DNA of 64,000 nt from Triatoma infestans (taxonomy: Eukaryota; Arthropoda; Insecta; Hemiptera; Reduviidae). This document shows, one piece after another, positions 36,501-48,500 of this stretch (position 1 is its first letter; each line of letters begins with the position of its first letter). The notes beneath the pieces were generated by a model that made no database searches, was not told the DNA's origin, and was given only the letters and a program-made list of their open reading frames with translations. The stretch covers positions 1-64,000 of the forward strand of contig JAAEAF010006542.1 of NCBI GenBank assembly GCA_011037195.1, read 5' to 3'. The translations under genes and the position numbers were made by a program.

Positions 36501-39500
36501 ACTAACTAAGGGTCTATGTACGTATTAGGAATGTGCATTTCAATCAGTCAAAATAAATTGATAAAATATTGGCTGTCCAGTTTTCGACTTCTCTCTCTGA
36601 CTTATCGAAGAAGATGGAATATTCAGGCTGAGAGCATCAGTAGCCAAGCAGGACATCAGTAGTCACGTTATATAGACCGGGATCTTAGCAGAGTGTGAAA
36701 TTTCATATGTTTACACTTAGTCACTTACTAACTGCAGTTTATTTTTTTTAAAGAACAAGTGGAGACCAGCAACTCTTGTTAGACACTCTTGGTATCCTAG
36801 CGGCTAAGCCCCCCAGTAACTCACGAAACATTCACGCTCTGCCGCACAAGTACTGCAATGTAGTGTGTGTGCAGTTATATTTGAATTTAGTGAAGACAAG
36901 CCCATAATTCATTGCCTTAAGTACTTAACTTATTTCCAATTCTACTGTTTGTTACACTGTTAAAGGCGATTACATACATGTGTCAACATTCTTTTTTTAC
37001 TTCTATTAGTCACCGGTTACCGCTTAATCCTAAAATTTCTTCTCTTCATGGGGAGGTCGGGCATCACCATACTTCCAATGCTTTTGTTTGAATTCATTTA
37101 TAGAATAGAATTTACTAAGAGTGGTTAGCTGTCAAATAAACTACAATAAATATATTCAAGATCTTTCTCAGTGAATTATTACAGAAAATATGTTTCGGGT
37201 GTTTTCCACCCTTCTTCCTGAACACTATAACATACTCTCTCCTTCTATTATCAAACCATAAAGTTTCTTCGGCACTATAGTTGCAATATTTACATCAAAT
37301 TCTCAACTATATACAATGCAATAAACTTTTTTTATTGGTTTATACTCGCAGAAAATAATTCTTAAACATTTAGAATAGCTATAAATTCAGCTTGTTTTTA
37401 TTTTTTTTATTTTTTTCATTATTAATTAATTTCTTTATTTGGTTATAATTTTAGTTTGCAGAAAAATGATTTAATTTAATTTTTAAATTATACACGCCTC
37501 CATAATTAATTATTTTATTTATTTTTTTTAGTTTTGTTTTTTAGTTATTTTTATTTTTAGTGTGCTTTTGTCAATGTTTTTCATTTATTGCACGTTTGTA
37601 ATTTTTTTTTTTTTTGTATTTATCAATATTTAATTATTTAAATGTTTTATTACTTGCGTATATTTTTAAATTTCTTATTAATTTTCAATGTTTAATGTAA
37701 TGTGAGGATCATCTGATGCGTTGCATGTTGGTATAAATTAAATTCAACCAGTCTTTTATTTGAATTTCACTGAAATATACAAAATGGGTTATAAATAGGT
37801 AAATATCGACTGCATAATGATCGATTCCATGTCCAGAATTGATCATTTCCCGCATTTTGAACTTCACTAATAATTTTTTTTTTTTTTAATCGTTACTTTT
37901 TGGAGGGTTTACCGGAAAATGGGACCAACTCTGGCGGGGGCTTTCGCCACCCAGCATGTAGAAAATGTTTGCTGGCTTCTTAAGATAAAAATTCTTAAGA
38001 TTTTTTTATAATATATTTTAAATCACGGTAAATCACGTATTCATAATTGAATTTTTTGAGATTTTGTGAGGAAAAACAAACATGTTTTTCGAGAAAATCT
38101 CTCTGTGTTTATTATTTGTAAATATCGTAGCCCAAAAATTATTAATTACAGAAAGTTTAGACTTATTCCGGTTTAGATATCATTAGGTGTCCCAGCAGAA
38201 GATTTGAGTCAAATTCCATCAACCTGAAATTGTCACTTTAATTCAATAATCTAAAAGCCCCCCCCCCACAATGTTCTGAGTAACTCCTTCTGGGCAACGA
38301 GAAGGTGGATGCCCTACCGAGGGAGGGTTCAAGGGACATGTTTATAGGTTCCGAACCTTTCTGCGGTTTGTCTAGGAGCTTGATTCCAACTTCTATCAAA
38401 GGTTGGATAGAAGAACAGCGTCTGCAATGGTGGGAGAGAACATTAGGACAGAGACAGGTAAAACCCTTTTTAAAAAAACACTTGCCAAAATTCACCAGGA
38501 ATCCACTGAACCATAGCCGGTTCAGATATTACGGTTATTAAGAAATAATAGTGAGTCTAATAACGAGGCATTGTAGGCTGAAAAGGTACATGCACCAACT
38601 ATTACTTGCAGATAAGGCGTAATGCGATTCTTAAGGCCGAGGTAGACATTCTTGTCATTTTAATCCTAAAATTGTCGTCCAAGGTGGGGACAAGGTTCTT
38701 CAGCTGGGAACAAACAACCCCGAAGCCACGAGATTCATGATAGAGCCGCTTTCAGCTTTGCTAGGCTTGTTTTTAGAAGGGCGAAGCTAGTGGACATGAT
38801 ATAACCAAATGGGATCCACAATATTCCTCCCAGTGTAGGTCGCGGTGGAACAAGGCTTTGTCATCTCTCTTGTCAATCTATCTAAGTGGATACTTACTAA
38901 TATATTCTCCTTGACCTAAAGTTGAAGTAAACTATTTACATAACCTGATGAACCAAATTTTTTTAAAACAGCATTGCAAACCTAATCAAGTACTCAACAA
39001 TGTTTACACTTATATTTGAAACAGTATTTTTTAAAGTGCCATTTCAATATAGGTTCCACTGCCATTATTATAAAAGGAGGGCGATTATATATAATGTGAA
39101 AATTCTATATTTATAGTCAACTTTATCAATTGGACGTGGAGAAATGCTTATAAGAAGGACTTGTATGAGCGTATCGCATAAGATTTTGTTGAAAGAGCGC
39201 GTGTCCACTATTAATTTCCAATATTTTTAACAGTTCAGTAGATAATGTACAAATAAGCTTTTGCTTTGCACTCGTGCATGGTTATTTAAATGTATATATA
39301 CATATTTATATTTTTATTATTGATTTTATTGTTATGTAATACGCAATTGTTTATAATGAAGTTTTGCCAAGAGCAGGAGGTGAATGGTGAGGTTACCAGG
39401 GGCCTTCTGGATAATATCCAAAGGGAAATACAACGTAAAGATGAACAAATGGCATGGCTTGATTCTTGCTGTTTGCAGTTAGCCATTCGAGGAAAAGAAG

Positions 39501-42500
39501 AATCATTTACTTTCCAGATGAACAGTCAAGAAGCTAGGAAAGAATGGATAACAGGTGATTTAAAAGATCATCAGTTATTTTTTACTTTTTCTTACTCCTA
39601 GTAAGAGGAAGTTTTGTAATCGTGTCAAATTTTTGATATCCAGGTTTCACCGGAAATATACATTTTAAGGTCCCCTGAAACCGAAAGAGTGGTGTATAGA
39701 AAATGTCTGTTTCCGTATGTGGATAGCATAGCTCAAAAACAAAAAAATCACAGTAAATTCAAATTTGACATTCCGTTTAGGTATCAAAGAGGGATCCGAT
39801 AGTAAGTTATCTGTGAAAATTTCTCAACCGGAAGTACCAATTTACTGAATGATTTTTGTCACTTTTTTTGCAATTTTTTCGAAACTGGCTCCAACGATTT
39901 TGTGAAAACTTAGCACATAGCACATCAACTACACATATAAACAGCATTTGTAACATTTTTCCGGGAAAGTTCATTTAGGGGGGTGTCTTTTGGGGAAAGG
40001 GTGGGGTTATGTTTTCCTCTAAAGTGCTATTTTAGTTTATTATGCAATTTTATAATCTAAATAATATATTATTAGAATTAAATATTTTGACAAAAATCGG
40101 GGTTTGAAGGAAATCGGTTGACCGGATATGCGTTTGTAACTGAAGTTTTTTTTTTCATCAGTTTTCTACTATTTTCTCCATATAAACAAACACCAATGGA
40201 TTCATTAAAATTTGATTTCTTAACTATTATTGTTACGTCTAAAGAAAAGCCTGTGGCTGCTCCGACAAACTCTGTGGAGACGGGTCTGGTAAAAGAGAAA
40301 AGGCAAATGCTCGGTCCTCAAAAAGTTTATTTTTTAGAAAACACACAAAAAAAACTGTACAAACACAGCTGAAGTGTATAAATCCAGCAATTATTATTTT
40401 TTTTAAGAAAATCTAATTGTCATAATTTATGATAGAATACAATAGAAATAATTGTTTGTTGAACAAAGAAAAATTATTAATTAGATGAAGACCAACACTC
40501 AGCCCTCTGCTGCGTCTTCTTCTTCTTATTTTTTTTTTCTTCTCCTTGGCTTCCTGTCTGTGAAGAATAGCCAGATTCTCTGTCCAGGTTTCTTGCGGCT
40601 TTCATTGGCGTTTTAGCTGCGGCTGGTGGTAAGGTGTTTGTTGTTAGTGGTAACTACACATTGTTCTACTCATACTTTTGCTTTTTAATTTCATACTGTG
40701 ATTTTGTTTTTGTGACAGCATGAATTGCGGCAAGGTACAGAACTTGGTCTACTAGATTGGTGTTCTTTTAGTTTGCCAATAACTTTCAGTGAGAATGCTG
40801 GAAGCGAGTCCGCTTATTTTCTGAATGACAGGTTGATTTGTCAAGGGCAGCCTGTCCACGATAAAACGAGGCTACTAAATTGCTTCTTACTTTTAATGGA
40901 GCTTCCTTCGCCTCCGTCAATAATGCGTTTATGGGAGTTGAGTTGAGAGCGCCCAGACATGTACGGGGAGAGCTTTGTATTGGAAGCGGTCGAACTTTTG
41001 GACATGTTTAGGTCCCGTAGAGGAAGCAGCCATAATCAGTTTTGGAGAGAATAAGCTGGCGATATATCTTCAAGGATGTTTTAATATCAACTCCATACTT
41101 TTTATGATTTATAAATCTCAAGACGATTTTTCTTGTTGGCCATTAGTTGTAATATGAAAACAATAATTAGTTGGCTTCTCGACCAATTGATGGTAAAAAA
41201 AAAAAAAAAGTAAATTTTGTAATTGTTTTTTATTATGACAGTTCGACGTTTCGACAAACTTTGTCGAAAATAAAAAAAATAAAATAAAAAATAAATAAAT
41301 AAGATAAATAAAAAAAGCAATTTTTTCTATTCCCTCTCCATACATTACTTTCTCCACACATAAGGTACTTACATAACGGTCCCCCCCTTCTCCTGGCCTT
41401 CTGCATTACAACATACACCCTTTCATTACAGACTTAGCATTACTACTGTAATCTCACCTATGTATTTGGTTTTTTGTTTTTGTTACATGTTATAATTTTT
41501 GTTTTTTCTTTAATTTTGTTTTGTATTGTTCCCGAAGAAGACAAACAAAGTTTGTCGAAACGTCGATTTGTCAGTTATTAAAAAACAATTACAAAATTTA
41601 TTTTTTGGTTTTGTTTTTTTACCATCAATTGGTCGAGAAGCCAACTAATTATTGTTTTCAAATCTCAAGACGTTTAGATTTTGTTCACACTTAGCTATGA
41701 GGTAGCCTATCGGAGGAGTTTCCCATCTAAATACATTCCCAATGTCTTCATCACAGGCTCTAGTCGGAAACTGCATTCCCCGAGAGCAATTGGAGATGTC
41801 AAATTGTATTTTCTACGTCTTGTAAAGATGGTTACGCTGCTCTTGTTATCGGATATAGCCATGCCTACACTAATGCACCAGTTATTAAAGGTGTACATAG
41901 CCGCATCCAGAGCATCAGTGGCTGATTCGAGAGTCTTCTCTTGGCTATACAGTATGATATCGTCTGCAAATTGGAAAATCTTGATATCAGGGCTCAGAGT
42001 CGTACACGTATCTGCAGTATATACGTTGAATACTCTACGCTTTTGTTTCACCTTTAAACTTCAAAACTACCATATGATTTAATTAAATTGCTTTTATTAT
42101 TAACTGGGTGATTTTATTTCACCTTAAAATCATGTAGATGTTCCCGGTTGGTTTCTTCTTCCGTCCAGAGATGCCGCTCTCCAGTGTAGTAGCCCCGTCT
42201 GTCCAAAGATGCCGCTGTCACACTCCTGTTTACCTTTTCTTCTAACACTATGAATACAAAGACAGAGAACTATTTGAAACTTTTTCCCGAAAAGTTCATT
42301 TTAAGAAGCTTTGGGGGAGGGGGAGGTTATACTTTCCTCAAAAAAATCTTTAGGATCCTCCAATTGATATAAAATTGACGACAAGTTAACATTTAGTAAA
42401 AATTATTGGTTTGAAGAAAGTATATAAATTTAATATATGTAGACCACTGCAGTGAGAGAAAATTGTGTGAGTGTTTCACACCATATTTTTTTTAAATATT

Positions 42501-45500
42501 TATTTTTCTACTAATATATATTTTTAATGATATTTTATCTTAGAGCTGAGATTAGCTCGACTGGCTTTGGATCCTAGTAATTCTCCAGCATGGGAAGTGC
42601 CAGAACAAGAACTTAGGCCTACAAATAAGATGCCATTGTTTGTTGCCGCTCATCCTGTTTATACACCGGATCCAAATGCTGAGGTAAACGATAAATATTG
42701 TTTTTGTGGTCTTTTTTTTGTAATTAAGCTAGTCGTTATTAAAAAATCTATAATATACTAGAAAATAATAAATTAGGATAAAAATCTGACGAGACGATGT
42801 TGTTTATATATTTCTCTGTGCACAGCTGACTAAGACCAGCTGATTTCATACCTGTGATTTTGATTTATAAATCATTACAATGATAAAAGACTTTATGCTT
42901 ACTTAATTTAGGTCTGGACACCCTATAGGAAAGAAAATACTGTAACTAAATTTCCATATTTCGTTTCAAATTCTAGTTTGTTTGATTTTTTTTTTTAATA
43001 TTCCTTTTCTAGAATAGATTTTTGCATGATTCTTAACAAATTGAGAAATAAAGTCAGATATTAACTTTCTTTCTTTTTCTATGTATTTACATTATTGAAA
43101 CCCCATACTTGTAATAGTAGACATTACAAGTTGATGGGTGTCCCTTTTTTTAAAATTTAATACCACTTTAAATGGACAACTTCACCTTTATTTTTTATAT
43201 TACTTCTTGACATTCTGTTGTCTAAATGTGTTCGCTTATGAAGGATTTGTGCTAAACAAGAAGTCCTTTTCAACCATTTAGTGACGTCGTTACTGCGAAT
43301 TGTGACTTTAGTTGAGAACTCAATAGTCAAAAGTTTTGGTTTTTTTTTTTTGTCTCGAAAGTCAAAAGATTTCTGCATATTTTAAGACAGTCATGATGGC
43401 CATCCACTACATCTAAACGGCCCAGAAAGCCCAACACTTGTCTTCTCTTTACCTTAGAAAAATGTTGGTAATAATCCCCCCCCCCCCAGAAATGTTGTTG
43501 CCCCTGAAAATACAACACACCTAAATGAAATCAGCTTAATCTGGATCTCAGATATTATTATTAAGGCATTTATCGTTAGGAATTACTTGAATGGATTTGG
43601 CCAGGAAGGGAAACTTATAAATTATTTCCGGACATTATCATAATTTGTTAATGTTAATGCTAAATTCATTCTTTATCACCCTGTTTGAATTGCTGAAAAA
43701 CTGTCAAGCTGAAGGGTGAAGTTAATTCCCTAGTGATATATATATAGGCTTCTCATATTATTCAGTTGAATTTACACCGAAAGTACCTCGGTATCGATTA
43801 TTATAACTGGAGTTCATTTGTATAAAGAAAGTGCCTCGGTATCTATTATTATAGCTGGAGTTTATTTGTATAATCCTGTCGGAAGGAGTGGCGACGCTAT
43901 TTTATCAGGGATCCTGGTCCCGTGGTTATCCCTATGGTTATCTCAGTCAAAAAATACATTTCCACTTCCACTGACACCCTAACATATATGATATTTGCAT
44001 CTATACCCTTATATTCAGCGCTCTCACAGGCAATCTTCAGTACACCATCACACACACTTTTAAACATTATAATTTTTACAGACGTTGTTTACATTCTATG
44101 TACAAATACTGACATCCATGGGAGCAGTGGATTCTACTTTATAGCATATCTAACATCCAACTTTTGAGTAGTTATATTTAGAAGTAGAACTGCTTTTTAC
44201 AAGGATATATATATACAGGGTGTCCCAAGGTATGTGGATAACGACTTTTTCTCGGAAACTAAGATAGCTAGAAAAAACGAAAAAATAGGTGTCCCCGTAG
44301 TTTTTTGTTAGAAATCCAAATTTAATTTGCAAATTTGTTTTTGGACTTCGAGAAGCAAGTTACAGGCACCAACTTCATTTTTTCAAATGGGGAGGTGTAG
44401 TTTTTATTTAAGAAATAGATTCCTCTATTTTTTGTAAGAAAAATTTACTCGAACGGTTTTTTTCTGTGAGCGATATTTTACAAGTTATGAATGAAAATAT
44501 GATTCCTATAAGAAATTTCATAATGATATTAACGGTTTTTTGATTGAATAAGAAGAAAAGTATTACTTTATTATAAATTTTACTCCTCATTCATAACTGT
44601 ATGAACTGCATGAGATGCATACACATGCTTTTTCCCGCCAATTGTACCTTACGACCACAGAAATACATCTCTAATGGTGGAGGCCAGTTCGAGCAAGATC
44701 TGCAATTAATGAGGAGTAAAATTTATAATAAAATAGTACTTTTCTTCTTATTCAATAAAAAAAACCGTTATAATATCATTTTGAAATTTCTTATAGCAAT
44801 CATGTTTTCATTCATAACTTGTAAAATATCGCTCAAAGAAAAAACCGTTCAAGTAAATTTTTCTTACAAAAAATAGAGGAATCTATTTCTTAAATAAAAA
44901 CCACACCTCCTCATTTGGAAAAATGAAGTTGGTGCCTGTATCTCGCTTCTCGAAGCACCAAAACAAATTTAGCAAATTAAATTTGGATTTCTAACAAAAA
45001 ACTACGGGGACACGTATTTCTTAGTTTTTTTCTAGCTATCTTAGTTTCCGAGAAAAAGTCGTTATCCATATACCTTGGGACACACTACTGTATATGAAGG
45101 TAGAATTTGATTTATAGTTAACGTTATTGCAGAATATCTTTCTACATGTTTATTCCAGCAAAATAACATACTAATTTGAACTAGTTACAAGTTTTAATTT
45201 TAAATCAAGATAACTTAGTTTCTATGTAGTATATTTTTGTATAAGTAAAACAAAAGCCCTTTGCAATACTTCAATTTAAAATTTAAACCATCTAAAATAC
45301 AAAGAAGTGAATAATTTTGATTGAGCTGCATAATTTATAAATGTGTATCAAGATATTCTGTTATAACCTTAACTGTAATCATAGCTACTTTCATGATATT
45401 CTGATAAAGGCAGTTTCACTACTTGGGCAAATAAGGCGGACATCAAAATGCCCATAATCTTACCTATTTACAGAAACTGAAAATATATCTTGCTGGTAGT

Positions 45501-48500
45501 AACTAATCCCTATTATTGATCAAAGTACCTAACATCATAAACCATGAATGACTTTGATTAATTGCTCCTTAAATTGATGAAGAAAAATAACGTTCAAATT
45601 GTTAGTAAAACTCGGAATATTATAGGCAAGTTACTTGCATGATTAGTTTTTAACTTAGTTTCGTTTGCGTAAGGATTTTATTTTTGATAACCTAGATCTG
45701 ATTTTCAGTAAACTAGTTGTGATGAGGTTATTTAGACTTAGTTATGAGCAATGCATTAGCAATTAAATAATCAAATTTTAAGATTAGTTAAAAGTAGGTT
45801 ATGCTTAATATCGTCGTATTTGTCCATTATGAAAAATACGAATAGAATAGAAGCCGGGGGGGGGGGGGAGCCATTCCACTGCGACCTATACGTCGAGGTC
45901 TATTGTGGATCCCCTTAAGTTACAGAAAGCCCCAGCTTTGCCCTCCTAATCAATCCTAACAAAGCTGAGAGCGGCTCCGTCATGAAGCTTCCAGCTTCGG
46001 GATTGCCCGTCCCCAATTGAAGAAACCTAATCCTCGCCAGGCCGGCGCACTCACAAAGGATGTGCGCCGGGGTCTTCTCCTCTACCTTGCAGAAACGGCA
46101 TGCCGCACTATCCGCAAGTTGTAGGTGGTGCATGTGCCTATTCAGCCTACAATGCCCTGTTAGTAGACCCACAATTAAGCTTAGGCAAATGTCTTTTAAT
46201 GAAGAGCTTTGCCTGCCTCTGTCCTGGTGTTCCCTCCCACCAACGCAGACGCTGATCTTCTATCCACCCCCTGATAGAAGTTTGAATGAGGCTCCTGGAC
46301 AAGCCGCAGAAGGGTTCGGGGCCTATAAAGGTATCCTGCGAACCCTCCCTCGCTAGGGCATCCGCCCTCTCATTGCCCAGGAACCCCGCATGTCCCGGCA
46401 CCCAGGCGAGTGTCAGTTTATTCCGAGTACCCACCTCGGTGAGGGCAAGTAGGCAGTCCCACACCAGTCTTGAGACTATTTGGTGTGAGGAAAGTGCCTT
46501 CAGGGCTGCCTGACTGTCGGAGTATATGGCCACTCTTCTACCCACTATCCTTTGCCTTATAATCTCCCTAGCGCAGAGTTGTAACGCCACGACTTCAGCC
46601 TGAAAGACCGTGGCGTACTTCCCTAGGCTGGCCTTAATTTTAACTTTAGGCCTGCCCCCGTAGACCCCAGCTCCGACCCCAGTCGGAGTTTTGGATCCAT
46701 CTGTATACCAGATCGAGTTACCGAACAGGGGTGGGTCACAGCCCCATTCGCCTCTGCTCGGTATAACAATATGGAAGTTCCTTTCGAAGAAATACTTAGG
46801 AACCATCCTATCCGTTGGCATCCCCAGAAGATAGTCCGCCTTGATTTCCTCGATCAACCTCTGGTTATTACGATCATGCCTAGAGGTGATGGGAGGCGGC
46901 CCCTGCAGGAGCCTATGTATTCCCATTCTGGCTTCGCCTAGAACGAGAATGTGTAATGGTGGCAGATTGAGGAGGACTTCCAACGCCGCAGTCGGGGTGG
47001 TCTTCATGGCCCCCGTGGAACCCAGGCATGCTCGCCTTTGGATCCCACCAAGCCTTTCCACCGCCCCCTTCTGCAACGTTTTGGTCCACCAAACTACCGA
47101 CCCATATGTAACCAAGGGTCTGATGATCCTGGTGTAGATCCATAGTGACAAACTTGGGCGCAAGCCCCAGTTTCTCCCACAAAGCCGTCTGCACCTATTA
47201 AATGACGCATCGGCTTGTGAGAAATTTTGTCAATGTGTTGATTCCAAGTGAGTCTTCGGTCGAAAGTAACACCAAGGTACTTAGCCTCCGTCGCAAATGG
47301 AATCGGGTGTGCCCAAGTAATGGAGGCCTAAGGCCTTCCAACTTGTGGCGCAATGTGAAAGGAACTATTACGGCTTTGTGGGGGTTTATGGACAAGTCCT
47401 CCTCCCTACACCAGTTCCTAACCAGGTTTAGAGCTGCTTGAACCCGCTCTGCAATCGTAGTAGGGTATTTGCCTCTTACCACGATCGCCAAATCATCTGC
47501 GTAGCCTAGACAGTCAAAGCCATCCGCAGATAGTTGGTGGAGGAGGTCATCAACGACCAAAGTCCACATCAGAGGGGACAAAACCCCTCCCTGTGGACAC
47601 CCGCTCCCTACTTTTATCCTATCTGGCCTATTGTCGAAATGTTAATTCGATTACTTAGGCCAGACTCCATCCAGCCGCATAACGCTGCTAGTATTCCTCT
47701 TTTACGGAGAGAGTTGATGACCGAGGTGCGCGAGACATTATTGAATGCGTCCTCAATGTCCAAAAAGGTGGCTACCGCAATTTCCTTATCCTCCAAGGAG
47801 AAAAATACGAAAGATCCATAAGTTTATTATTTATTAATAGATGAACTTGTCTCACATCTCGTTATCTATTTATAAAAATAAATAAATCGCTACTTTTAAT
47901 GATGTTATATTTTCAAGTTAAGTAGTAGTATTGGAAATTTTTACCCTGAAGAAGGCAATAATAAATTTGCCTGAACGTCGGTGGAAATTGGAGTATTTTT
48001 TTGATCTTCAGTCGGAACCTCAACATCGTTTCTATAACATTATTAATAAATATTTGTAATGTTTTTTTGCCAAATACAGGTAACATGCGGATGTTACTAC
48101 AGTACGGCCTGTGGAAAAACAGCATATCTTTGGGTTTGTACTTTCGATGGAGTAGACAGCCAATTATCTATAGCACAAACTTGGCAGACAACTCTGAAAC
48201 CACTTACCCAAGTGTTGGTAGTTGGATTTAGGGTTACCGCTATTGAATATATAAGAGGAACTGATACAGTTTGGCTCGGCACCACTAATAACAGGTTTAG
48301 ATTTTTCTTTATTTATAAAGAAATTATTTATTATGTGTATAAATAAACAAAAATAGGAGCTTTTATTTAATTGACATTACTATTTTATAAAATTACAGAT
48401 TGTTGGTGTATTCAGTATGCGATGTTGAACGTCCTGAACTAATCCATAGTTTAGCGGTTACTGGTGAAGTAGTCAACATTAAGATGCACTGTGATAATGT

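Noticed and set aside
41102..41418. Three overlapping Phe/Ile/Leu-rich open frames on the - strand
   Set aside because: They come from poly-T and (TTTA)-like low-complexity sequence inside the inverted-repeat insertion.
44408..44876. Two similar small proteins on opposite strands (MRSKIYNK...)
   Set aside because: They are mirror translations of the two arms of the 875-bp inverted repeat at 44216-45090.
46060..46513. Plus-strand proteins across the LINE-B region (also 46841-47441)
   Set aside because: Shadow frames of the G+C-rich LINE-B coding sequence on the - strand.
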